Assembly (NCBI GenBank): GCA_025980465.1
Contig: JAICXJ010000002.1
Span: 1-64,000, forward strand
Origin: Frankiales bacterium
GTDB lineage: Bacteria > Actinomycetota > Actinomycetes > JAFAQI01
DNA length: 64,000 bases
Reading direction: 5' to 3'
Part shown: piece after piece, positions 9,178-17,272 of the stretch
How positions within the stretch are numbered: position 1 is the stretch's first letter
Layout of the letters: each line of letters opens with the position of its first letter
Program-made: the position numbers and the translations under genes
The notes under the pieces: generated by a model
Databases searched by the model: none
What the model was told of the DNA's origin: nothing
What the model saw: the letters and a program-made list of their open reading frames with translations, nothing else

Positions 9178-10020
9178 GTGGGCGCAACGAATCGCAGGGC
9201 CCGGCCTTACATCGCCGGAGTTCGCGCGGCCGCGCTCGCACAGTTCCAGCGCGAACATTCCACGCTGAAGTTCGCTCCCACCGTCGCTGTCATCGCCGCG
9301 CTCAACGAGCGCGACAGCATCGGCGCCGTCCTCGACGCGATGCCCAGCGAAGCCTGCGGGCTCGCCATCGACGTACTTGTGGTGGACGACGGCAGCACTG
9401 ACGGCACCGACGCGGTGGTGCGGAGCAACTACCCGGGCGTCTACGTGGCGCGGCTGGAACGCAACTGTGGGCACGGCATCGCGCTCCGGCTCGGATATCA
9501 GCTCGCCGCCGATTACGGCGCGCAGTACGTCGTGACACTCGACGCCGATATGCAGTGGGATCCGCGCGAGATCCCGGGTGTTCTCGAGCCGTTGGTCAGC
9601 AACCAGGCCGACTTCGTGATCGGCTCCCGGGTGCTCGGGACTGCGGAGACCGACGACGCGTTCCGCCATGCCGGTGTGACGTTTTTCGCCCGACTGGTCA
9701 GCCTGCTCACCAGGACCCGGGTCACCGACACCTCGAGCGGTTTCCGTGCGATGCGCGTCGAGGTGACGCAGAACGTCCGCCAGGTCCAGGTGCAGTACCA
9801 GACTTCGGAGCTGTTGATCGGCGCGATCGCGCAGGGTTACCGCGTCGCCGAGCGGCCGATCACGATGCACAAGCGCTTCGCAGGGGAGAGCAAGAAGGGC
9901 CACAACATCCTCTACGGCGGCCGCTACGCCCGGGTCATCGTGTTGACCTGGGCGCGGGAGCAGCTCCGCTCCCGCGGGGCAAAGCGGTTGCCGGCCGGTG
10001 CGGCGGGCAAGCAGCAATAG
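9178..10020 (+). CDS. Family 2 glycosyltransferase (polyprenyl-phosphate glycosyltransferase-like)
   Basis: GT-A fold signals are clear: VAVIAALNERDSIGAVLDA, VLVVDDGSTDGTDAVV, then VVTLDADMQWDPREIPGV with the DXD-like acidic motif, and a conserved late TSSGFRAM segment. GTG 9178 is preferred because AGGGTAAGG precedes it closely; GTG 9130 is an in-frame alternative adding 16 residues. It has no C-terminal membrane helices, but the next gene, a polytopic LPG-TM protein, starts on the last base of its stop codon (TAGTG), so the pair is co-translated. The pairing of a DPM1-like GT2 with an AglD-like membrane protein suggests synthesis or transfer of a lipid-linked sugar. Confidence 0.9.
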   Translation: MGATNRRARPYIAGVRAAALAQFQREHSTLKFAPTVAVIAALNERDSIGAVLDAMPSEACGLAIDVLVVDDGSTDGTDAVVRSNYPGVYVARLERNCGHGIALRLGYQLAADYGAQYVVTLDADMQWDPREIPGVLEPLVSNQADFVIGSRVLGTAETDDAFRHAGVTFFARLVSLLTRTRVTDTSSGFRAMRVEVTQNVRQVQVQYQTSELLIGAIAQGYRVAERPITMHKRFAGESKKGHNILYGGRYARVIVLTWAREQLRSRGAKRLPAGAAGKQQ

Positions 10021-10979
10021 TGGCCGTTACCGAGGGGGACCGGGATGTCGTGCCCGTCGCAGAGCCGAGGCCGCACGAGCCGGTGATGCACCGGGCGTAT
10101 CGGATGTACACGCAGCTTGCCGGCAGAGCGCAGCGGGTGCAGGCGCGAGCACCGCGGCTGATCGCGGTCGCCCGGATCGTCTACCTCCCGCTCGCCCTGG
10201 CACTGGTCGCGTACTACGGCTATCGAGCGAGTCAGAAGGTCGACCTCTCGACGATCCGGATCTGGGCGCTCGCCGTCGGATATCTCGCTGCGTTGATCTG
10301 GTGGGTCTGTCTCGGTCTCGGCTGGTCGACGCTCGTGACCGAGCGGGTTGAAAGGGCACCGTTCGTGGCCTGGTGCAAGACGCAGGTGACGCGATACCTC
10401 CCCGGCGGGATCTGGGCGCCGCTGACCCGGGCCACGACTGTGAAGGGTCGGATCCGCGACAAGGCCACCGCAGTCGTGGCAGAGAACGTGATCGTGCTGG
10501 CGGCCGCGCTCGGGGTCGGCGCGGTGTGGGCCACCGTGCACCATCCCTACCTGCTGCCCGCGGCGGCGTTGATTCTGGCGCCGGCAGCAGCGGCCGGCTG
10601 GCTGGAGCGTCGTTCGAAGGTGACCAAGGTCGGCATCGTGCGGACCACCGGTCTGTACAGCGTCGGCTACGTCACGTACGGCGTATCGGCACTGCTCACC
10701 CAGGTGGCGGTCTCCGGCGTCCGCACTCCGACGTACCCGCTGTACGTGGCGGGCGCCGCCTGCCTTGCGTGGGCGGTCGGGCTGGTGGTGGTTTTCGCGC
10801 CGGGAGGGGTGGGCGTCAGGGAGGTCGTTTACGTCTGGCTGCTGCGCGGCTTGTACCCGCACGCTCAGCTTCAGGCGGCGGCGGTGACGTCGCGATTGAT
10901 CACAATTCTGGCCGAACTTACGGTGCTGAGCGTGATCTCCATGCCCCGATGGGGTAGGTCCAGGTCGGCCCTGACTTAG
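10020..10979 (+). CDS. Lysylphosphatidylglycerol synthase TM-region (UPF0104/AglD-like) membrane protein
   Basis: 319 residues, start GTG overlapping the TAG of the GT2 gene by one base. Family hallmarks: TRYLPGGIWAPLTR around residue 125 and VVFAPGGVGVREVVYVW around residue 260; about eight membrane helices. In this family the membrane domain occurs alone or fused to a GT2 domain (AglD), where it is thought to take part in lipid-linked sugar handling. Tight coupling with the GT2 upstream supports such a two-component unit. The catalytic aminoacyl-transfer domain of true MprF is absent. Confidence 0.85.
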   Translation: MAVTEGDRDVVPVAEPRPHEPVMHRAYRMYTQLAGRAQRVQARAPRLIAVARIVYLPLALALVAYYGYRASQKVDLSTIRIWALAVGYLAALIWWVCLGLGWSTLVTERVERAPFVAWCKTQVTRYLPGGIWAPLTRATTVKGRIRDKATAVVAENVIVLAAALGVGAVWATVHHPYLLPAAALILAPAAAAGWLERRSKVTKVGIVRTTGLYSVGYVTYGVSALLTQVAVSGVRTPTYPLYVAGAACLAWAVGLVVVFAPGGVGVREVVYVWLLRGLYPHAQLQAAAVTSRLITILAELTVLSVISMPRWGRSRSALT

Positions 10980-11052
10980 TTGCCAGGGCGCGTCGGTAGG
11001 CTTCCGCCAGGTTCTTGTTGATCATGTGGGTGGCTGAGAAGGGTTGGCCGTT

Positions 11053-12222
11053 GTGAAGGTTCTGGTCCTCGGGGGCGATGGTTTCTGCGGCTGGCCCACG
11101 GCATTGCACCTGTCGAATCAGGGCCATGAGGTTCGCATCGTCGACAACTTCGCCCGTCGCAAGGCTGACGTCGAGCTCGAGGTGTCGTCGCTGACACCGA
11201 TCACGCCACTCGGTACGCGACTGCGGGTGTGGCAGGAGCTGACCGGCAACGAGATCGGCTTCGACTCCTTCGACGTCGCAGAGCACTACCACCGGTTGCT
11301 CACCTTGATCGAAGACTGGCAGCCGGACGCCGTCGTGCACTTCGCCGAGCAGCGGGCTGCGCCGTATTCGATGAAGTCGTCGTGGCACAAGCGCTACACG
11401 GTGAGCAACAACCTCAATGCGACCAACAACCTGCTCGCTGCGATCGTCGAGTCCGACGTCGACGTCCATGTCGTCCACCTCGGCACGATGGGTGTCTACG
11501 GCTACGGGACCGCCGGCGTGAAGATTCCCGAGGGCTATCTCCAGATCCAGATTCCGACCCCTGAGGGTGAGGTCGTCAACTCGGAGATCCTCTACCCGCC
11601 GAACCCCGGCTCGATCTACCACATGACGAAGACGCAGGACCAGTTGCTGTTCGCGTTCTACAACAAGAACGACCAGGTCCGGGTCACCGATCTGCACCAG
11701 GGCATCGTCTGGGGGACACAGACTGCCGAGACCGCGAAGGATGAGCGGCTCATCAACCGCTTTGACTACGACGGCGACTACGGCACCGTGCTCAACCGGT
11801 TCTTGATGCAGGCGGCGATCAACTACCCGCTGACGGTGCACGGCACCGGCGGCCAGACCCGCGCCTTCATCCACGTGCAGGACACGGTGCGCTGCATCCA
11901 GCTCGCACTCGAGAACCCGCCGGAGCACGGCGACCGGGTCCGGGTGTTCAACCAGATGACGGAGACGCATCGGCTGATCGATCTGGCGAAGCTGGTGTCT
12001 CGCCTGACCGGCGTCGAGGTCGACTACATCGAGAACCCTCGCAACGAGGCGGCCGAGAACGACCTGCTCGTCACGAACGACCACCTCATCGAGCTCGGTC
12101 TCTCGCCCATCACGCTGGAAGAGGGTCTGTTGACCGAGGTCACCGAGATCGCGGCGAAGTACGCCGACCGCGTCGACCTCGAGAAGATCCCGGCCCGCTC
12201 GCTCTGGCGCGTCAAGAAGTAA
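11053..12222 (+). CDS. sqdB: UDP-sulfoquinovose synthase
   Basis: 389 residues, extended SDR fold. N-terminal GGDGFCGWPTALHLS is the signature of the SQD1/SqdB family. It is followed by FAEQRAAPYSMK, then HLGTMGVYGYG (Thr of the active site), YHMTK (the YxxxK pair), GIVWGTQTAET, NRFDYDGDYGTVLNRF and GGQTRAFIHVQDTVRC, all aligning by eye with plant and cyanobacterial SQD1. The enzyme makes UDP-sulfoquinovose from UDP-glucose and sulfite, using bound NAD. GTG 11053 is chosen since AGAAGGG lies about 10 bases before it; a TTG at 11044 is too close. No sqdX/sqdD-type glycosyltransferase is seen beside it, so the acceptor may be something other than diacylglycerol. Ends in an 11-base convergent overlap with the next gene. 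Confidence 0.93.
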   Translation: MKVLVLGGDGFCGWPTALHLSNQGHEVRIVDNFARRKADVELEVSSLTPITPLGTRLRVWQELTGNEIGFDSFDVAEHYHRLLTLIEDWQPDAVVHFAEQRAAPYSMKSSWHKRYTVSNNLNATNNLLAAIVESDVDVHVVHLGTMGVYGYGTAGVKIPEGYLQIQIPTPEGEVVNSEILYPPNPGSIYHMTKTQDQLLFAFYNKNDQVRVTDLHQGIVWGTQTAETAKDERLINRFDYDGDYGTVLNRFLMQAAINYPLTVHGTGGQTRAFIHVQDTVRCIQLALENPPEHGDRVRVFNQMTETHRLIDLAKLVSRLTGVEVDYIENPRNEAAENDLLVTNDHLIELGLSPITLEEGLLTEVTEIAAKYADRVDLEKIPARSLWRVKK

Positions 12223-13078
12223 CGGCGGCGGGCGGGAAGACCGCCAGCAGCGCGCGGATCGCGGCGGCCAGTGCCAGCGGTTGGTCCATCATCGCGTGGT
12301 GGCCCGCCTCGGGTAGCTCGATGACAGGTACGTCGCCGGGCACCAGTTCGCTCATGCGGCGTCCCATCGCCGGCGTACACATCCCGTTCTCGCATCGCAG
12401 CAACGCCATCGGGACGGTGAGCTCCGGCAGCAGGTTGCGATGCCAGGTCCGGTCGCCGAAGACGGCGGTGTCGAACTTCCAGGTCCAGCCGCCCTCGACC
12501 TGCTTCAGCGACTCGGTAGCGACGTGTTCAGCGATGTAGGGGAGTACGACCGGCTGCGACGGCACGGTGCGGAACCGGGCGACGGCGTCGGGGAGGGTGG
12601 GATAGACCTTCTTCACCTCGGGTCGGCGTCGCATCGGCTCTTCCTCGGGCGGCTCGTCCTCCATCATCGGCGAGTCGATGACGACGATCCCGCGCATCAC
12701 CTGCGGTCGTTCGACACCGAGGAGCACCGAGATCCACCCGCCCATGCTGTGTCCGACGTACATCGGCAGCTCCATGCCGTCGGCCGCAGCGCAGCCGGCA
12801 ACCTCGAACGCCCACTGCGGACGCGGGTAGGCCGGCTTCCAGGCGCTGTCACCGTGGCCGGTCAGGTCGGGCGCGATCACCCGGTATTCGTGGGACAGGA
12901 ACGGGCCGATGTGGTCCCACCATGCCGAGTTCGCACCACCGCCGTGAAGCAGGACGACACCTGGTGAGTCCGGCGATCCCCACGCCCGGTAGTGGACATC
13001 GACGCCGTCGACGACGGCAGTGTGGCGGTCAGGTCTCGTCTCGATCGCGCGGCGGAACCACGCCGGCGCGTCAGTCAC
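12212..13078 (-). CDS. Alpha/beta hydrolase
   Basis: 288 residues from GTG 13078, overlapping by 8 bases the end of the upstream small gene. The oxyanion region VVLLHGGGANSAWW, the APDLTGHGDSAW segment, the nucleophile elbow YVGHSMGGW (Ser) and the late ELPEAGHHAMMDQP with the catalytic His are all present. Cytoplasmic esterase/hydrolase of unknown substrate. It is the last gene of a minus-strand run: acyl-CoA ligase, small hypothetical, hydrolase. Confidence 0.9.
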   Translation of the reverse strand: MTDAPAWFRRAIETRPDRHTAVVDGVDVHYRAWGSPDSPGVVLLHGGGANSAWWDHIGPFLSHEYRVIAPDLTGHGDSAWKPAYPRPQWAFEVAGCAAADGMELPMYVGHSMGGWISVLLGVERPQVMRGIVVIDSPMMEDEPPEEEPMRRRPEVKKVYPTLPDAVARFRTVPSQPVVLPYIAEHVATESLKQVEGGWTWKFDTAVFGDRTWHRNLLPELTVPMALLRCENGMCTPAMGRRMSELVPGDVPVIELPEAGHHAMMDQPLALAAAIRALLAVFPPAAVTS

Positions 13079-13397
13079 TGGACGGAAGTGGCTTCGCTTC
13101 CTTGAGCACCAGTGCGACGTCACCCGCGGAGAGCGTCCCGGCGCCGCCTTTGGTGGCGAGCAGCTCGAGGGTGCCGTCCGCGTCGGCCGTCGTGTAGCGC
13201 TTGCCGAGGAGCGTGCCCTCGTCCAGTCCCGGCGCCGGCGTACCGCCCGCGCCGACGGCTACCGTCGAATCTGAGCCGATCTCGATCATCGGCTGACCAC
13301 CGCAGCGCAGGTCGAGCTCGTCGGCGGCTGGGCGGACGACAATGACCTCGGTCGTGCAGACCTGGCTGCGCAGACGTGTTCCTGGCTTGAGTGGCAC
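13071..13397 (-). CDS. Small conserved-looking hypothetical protein
   Basis: 108 residues, beta-rich by composition, no signal peptide or membrane segment. Opens PLKPGTRLRSQVCTTEVIVV and contains DLRCGGQPMIEIG, with two cysteines (Cys14 and the Cys of LRCGG) that could bind a metal or pair. It lies 3 bases after the acyl-CoA ligase stop and overlaps the hydrolase start, so the three are an operon. I recall similar small proteins beside actinobacterial acyl-CoA ligase genes but cannot assign a function. Confidence 0.7.
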   Translation of the reverse strand: MPLKPGTRLRSQVCTTEVIVVRPAADELDLRCGGQPMIEIGSDSTVAVGAGGTPAPGLDEGTLLGKRYTTADADGTLELLATKGGAGTLSAGDVALVLKEAKPLPSSD

Positions 13398-13400
13398 TGG

Positions 13401-14921
13401 TCAGGACTCCTTGATCGTGGATTCAGTGGTCGATGGATCACTCAGCTCGGCGACCAGCTGTCGTCGCAGTAGTTTTCCGGTCGGGGTGTGCGGCAGCTCG
13501 TTGCGCCACACGATGTCATCGGGGGTGCGTGAGCCGCGCAACCGCTCCCGGACGTAGCCACGCAGCTCCTCCGTCGCGACCTCGATGCCCGGCTCGCGGA
13601 CCACGACGGCGCAGATCCGCTCGCCCCACTCGTCGTCGGGTCTGCCCACGACCGCGACGTCCTTGACCGCTGGATGGCTGACGAGCACGTCCTCGATCTC
13701 GGCCGGCGCGATGTTCTCGCCGCCGCGGATGATCGTGTCGTCCGCGCGGCCCTCGATGTAGAGGTAGCCATCAGCATCGGCATGAGCGAGATCCCGGGTG
13801 GGGAACCAACCATCGTTGTCGAGCACGGACCCCTGGCCGCGGTATTCACCGGAGACCTGACCACCGCGCACCCACAGCGACCCGACCTGGCCGACCTCGA
13901 CCGGATTGCCGTCCTCGTCGCGGATCTCGGCTTCGATGCCCGGCACCGGCCGGCCGATGCTGCCGAGCCGGGCGCGTACGGCGGGGTCGTCGGAGCCGAA
14001 CGCATCGCGGTGATCGTCGGGTCCGAGCAGCGCGATCGTCGAGCTGGTCTCGGTCAGGCCGTAGGCGTTGACGAAGTCGACACCGGGAAACGCTCGCAGC
14101 GCGTGCTCGAGAACCGGACGTGGCATCCGGGCGCCGCCGTATGAGATCAGCCGGAGCGCCGGAGCCTCGGCCGGCCCGTCGCCGATCAGTTCCACGACGC
14201 GGGCGAGCATTGTTGGCACGACCATCGCCGAGGTGACGCTCTCGTCGTGGACCAGGCGCAGCCAGGTCTCGGCGTCGAAGTCAGGCAGGTACACCACCCG
14301 CCGGCCGCCGTAGAGGTTGGACAGCGCCGAGCCGACCGCCGCCACGTGGTACGGCGGGACCGCGACGAGCGCCGCTTCGTCTTCGTCGGCGTTGCCGAAC
14401 TCGACCGTGGAGAAGATGTAAGACGTCAGATTCTCGTGACGAAGGACGACCGCCTTGGGTCGCGCGGTCGTCCCACTGGTGAACAGCAGCACCGCGGTCG
14501 CATCGTCCGCGACGGCCGCGGCTTCGCTCGGCGGCGCGTCGGCAGCGGCTTCGATGAAGGCCGCTGTCGACATCACCGCGGAGTCGTGCTCGTGCAGAAG
14601 TCCGACGTAGTCGCTGTCGGCGATGATCAGCGAGTTCTCCAGCTCGCCGAGCAGGTCGTGCAGCTGCTCCTTGGACAATCGGTAGTTCAACGGCGCGAAC
14701 GCCACGCCCGCCATCGCGGCACTGAACATCACCTGCGGGTACGCCGGACCGTTGCGGCCGATGAAGACGACGTGCGAGGGGGAGAGCTGGCCGATCACGG
14801 TGGCCCCGCGTGCGGCGCGAGCGCCGAGCTCGCTGAAACTGATCCCTCCGCCGCGCGAGCCGAGCGCGATACGGTCGGCATGACCCGAGGCGGCCATGTC
14901 GAGCAGGAGTGACAGGCTCAT
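13401..14921 (-). CDS. Fatty-acid/acyl-CoA ligase (AMP-forming)
   Basis: 506 residues from ATG 14921 with GAGG upstream. Adenylate-forming motifs in order: the phosphate loop LLFTSGTTARPKAVVL (about residue 160), AYGLTETSSTIALLG (A5-like), YIEGRADDTIIRGGENIAP (A7/A8 hinge) and PTGKLLRRQL with the A10 lysine. It activates a carboxylic acid to acyl-AMP and then to the thioester. Heads a three-gene minus operon and is divergent, by 54 bases, from the crotonase/CoA-transferase/amidohydrolase operon, so both are likely parts of one degradative route. Confidence 0.93.
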   Translation of the reverse strand: MSLSLLLDMAASGHADRIALGSRGGGISFSELGARAARGATVIGQLSPSHVVFIGRNGPAYPQVMFSAAMAGVAFAPLNYRLSKEQLHDLLGELENSLIIADSDYVGLLHEHDSAVMSTAAFIEAAADAPPSEAAAVADDATAVLLFTSGTTARPKAVVLRHENLTSYIFSTVEFGNADEDEAALVAVPPYHVAAVGSALSNLYGGRRVVYLPDFDAETWLRLVHDESVTSAMVVPTMLARVVELIGDGPAEAPALRLISYGGARMPRPVLEHALRAFPGVDFVNAYGLTETSSTIALLGPDDHRDAFGSDDPAVRARLGSIGRPVPGIEAEIRDEDGNPVEVGQVGSLWVRGGQVSGEYRGQGSVLDNDGWFPTRDLAHADADGYLYIEGRADDTIIRGGENIAPAEIEDVLVSHPAVKDVAVVGRPDDEWGERICAVVVREPGIEVATEELRGYVRERLRGSRTPDDIVWRNELPHTPTGKLLRRQLVAELSDPSTTESTIKES

Positions 14922-14975
14922 GCCGACCTCAGACTCGCAACGTGATCGCACACCGTGGGAATCAGTTCACTAATT

Positions 14976-16034
14976 ATGATATCGGTCACTGCCCCTCCGG
15001 TTTACCGGCTCGCCGAGATTGCGGCGACCGCGCCGGATCTCGACCTCGACCCTAATGGGGTGCCGCGAACAACTTTGTACGGCGTCGTACTTTCTTCGTC
15101 GGCGTCGGATTCGGACGTCCATGCCGCCGCCGAGGTGGTCCGCGACTCGCTGGCAATCGCAGTCGGCATCGCCGACACTGACACCGCGCACGACGTTGCG
15201 CCGGATCTCCTCGATGCCCTCGACCTGACACTGACGAACTCGGCGGCGCAAGGTCGCACGACCGTCCAGGTCGCCGATCCGGCGGCCGCGCTGGACGCCC
15301 TCAACCATGCGGTCGCGTCGTCTCCCCGGGCGGCGGTCGTCCTCACGCAGCTGTTGCGAGCGACCGCCGAGCTGGAGGTTCGCGCCGGGCTCGCCGCTGA
15401 AGCGGCGGCGTACTCGACGCTCCTCGCCGGCCCGGAGTTCGCTGCCTGGCTGGCGAGCCGCGGCGACTCCCGGGCGTCCCGCGGCGCCCCGGACCCGGTG
15501 CAGCTGGAGCGCGCCGGCGACCACTTGACCCTCACTTTGAACCGTCCCGAACGGCGCAACGCGTTCGACGCAAACCTGCGGGAAGCACTGGTCGACGCCC
15601 TCACCGTCGCAGTGGCGGCACCTGAGCTGATGGTGACGCTGCGTGGTGCCGGTCCGGACTTCTCCAGTGGCGGTGATCTCGACGAGTTCGGGTCGGCGCT
15701 CGATGTGGTGTCGGCGTACTTGGTGAGGCTGCAGCGCCATCCCGGCTGGGTCATCCACCAGATCCGGGAGCGGGTGATCGCGCAGCTGCATGGTGCGTGC
15801 ATCGGCGCCGGTGTCGAGATACCCGCTTTTGCTGGTCGGGTCGTCGCGAGCCCGGATACCTACGTCGCGCTGCCAGAGGTGTCGATGGGACTGATCCCCG
15901 GCGCCGGCGGGACGGTGAGCCTGACCCGCCGCATCGGCAGATGGCGGACCGCCTGGCTGGCACTCACCGGGGCACGTCTCGACGCGGACGCAGGGGTGGC
16001 CTGGGGACTGTTCGACGAGATCGCGGCCCGATGA
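14976..16034 (+). CDS. Enoyl-CoA hydratase/isomerase family protein with N-terminal extension
   Basis: 352 residues from ATG 14976; GTG 14955 is an alternative and neither has a strong ribosome site. The crotonase domain is in the C-terminal half: LNRPERRNAFDANLR (about residue 180), GPDFSSGGDLDEFG giving one oxyanion-hole backbone, then HGACIGAGVEIPAFAG and PEVSMGLIPGAGGTVSL. The first about 160 residues are Ala/Asp-rich and not typical of short crotonases (about 260 residues), so this is an extended member. The stop overlaps the next start (ATGA). Confidence 0.85.
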   Translation: MISVTAPPVYRLAEIAATAPDLDLDPNGVPRTTLYGVVLSSSASDSDVHAAAEVVRDSLAIAVGIADTDTAHDVAPDLLDALDLTLTNSAAQGRTTVQVADPAAALDALNHAVASSPRAAVVLTQLLRATAELEVRAGLAAEAAAYSTLLAGPEFAAWLASRGDSRASRGAPDPVQLERAGDHLTLTLNRPERRNAFDANLREALVDALTVAVAAPELMVTLRGAGPDFSSGGDLDEFGSALDVVSAYLVRLQRHPGWVIHQIRERVIAQLHGACIGAGVEIPAFAGRVVASPDTYVALPEVSMGLIPGAGGTVSLTRRIGRWRTAWLALTGARLDADAGVAWGLFDEIAAR

Positions 16035-17272
16035 CGACCGCGAGTGACTGGGCGGAATCAGGCATCGTCGACCTCACCGGCTACGTCGACGGGACACCGA
16101 TGGTGCCGCCCGGTCGCGCGGCGTCGAGGGCACGTGAGGCGGAGTGGGCGTTTCGCGCGATGACGGACTCCCGCGCCGTTGCGCGCGACTGGCACCGGCT
16201 GCTCGGCGAGCGGGCGGCGATGAACGAACGACGACGCAGTGCGCCGTGGTCGCTCGGCCGTACCTGCCGCGCTGTCGCCGCCGCTGACGGCTGGGTCGCG
16301 ATGAACCTGGCCCGGCCGAGCGATGTGGCATCGATCGCTGCGCTCGTCGAGAAGAGCGAGGACTACGACGCCGTCGGAGCCTGGCGGGCAGTTGACGCGT
16401 GGGCTGCCGACTGCCCGGGCACCGAGGTGGTGACGCGTGCCGGACTGCTCGGTCTGCCGTGCGGAGTGATCCCCGACGGCCTGGTCGAGCACGGGGAGGC
16501 AGTCGGTTGGACCGACATCCTCGACGGCGATCCGCCGGATGAGGGCAGCCGGCCGTTCGTCGTTGATCTGTCGGCGTTGTGGGCCGGACCATTGTGTGCC
16601 CACTTGCTCGCCGGCGCGGGTGCCGAGGTCGTGAAGGTGGAGACGAGGTCCCGGCTCGACGGCGCTCGCGAGGGCGACCCGGCGTTCTATCGGCTGCTCA
16701 ACGCCGGCAACGACTCGGTGGTCATCGATCCCGCTGTCGAGGCCGACCGCGACTTGCTGCAGCGGCTCTGCGAGCGGGCCGACATCGTGATCACCGCCTG
16801 CCGGCCGCGAGCCTGGGGCTCGCTCGGCTTGTATCCGTACGAGATCTGCCGACGCACGCCCACCACCTGGGTGGCCATCACGGCCTACGGACTCGATGAC
16901 GGTGACCGGGTCGGCTTCGGTGACGACGTCGCGATGGCGGCGGGCCTCGTGGTCTGGGGAGACGATCGTCGCCCGGTCCCGTGTGGCGACGCGTTCGCAG
17001 ATCCGCTGACGGCGATGCATGCCGCGGTCGATGCGCTCGGCTCCTACCGGATCGGCGGCAGCCGGCTGCTCGACGTGTCGATGCGTGATGTCGTCGCCTC
17101 GACGATCGCCAGCAACGACCCGGCGCCGGCCGTGGTCGAGCCGGCCGACGGCGGCTGGGTGATCAGGCACCGCAGCCGGGACAGCCGGGTGGAGCCGCCG
17201 ACCCGACGTGAGCCGGCCGGCGTCGTCGCGGCGCCGGGACGCGACACGGACCGATGGCGGGGCCGGTTGTGA
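16031..17272 (+). CDS. CaiB/BaiF family III CoA-transferase-like protein
   Basis: 413 residues beginning in an ATGA overlap with the crotonase. The recognisable family III part starts near residue 180: VVDLSALWAGPLCAHLL, GAGAEVVKVETRSRLDG, FYRLLNAGNDSVVIDP and ITAYGLDDGD. The first about 175 residues look like a divergent N-terminal half rather than the normal start of the family. Predicted to transfer CoA between acyl donors and acids. It may be catalytically reduced; the usual catalytic Asp region was not confidently placed. Confidence 0.75.
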   Translation: MTTASDWAESGIVDLTGYVDGTPMVPPGRAASRAREAEWAFRAMTDSRAVARDWHRLLGERAAMNERRRSAPWSLGRTCRAVAAADGWVAMNLARPSDVASIAALVEKSEDYDAVGAWRAVDAWAADCPGTEVVTRAGLLGLPCGVIPDGLVEHGEAVGWTDILDGDPPDEGSRPFVVDLSALWAGPLCAHLLAGAGAEVVKVETRSRLDGAREGDPAFYRLLNAGNDSVVIDPAVEADRDLLQRLCERADIVITACRPRAWGSLGLYPYEICRRTPTTWVAITAYGLDDGDRVGFGDDVAMAAGLVVWGDDRRPVPCGDAFADPLTAMHAAVDALGSYRIGGSRLLDVSMRDVVASTIASNDPAPAVVEPADGGWVIRHRSRDSRVEPPTRREPAGVVAAPGRDTDRWRGRL

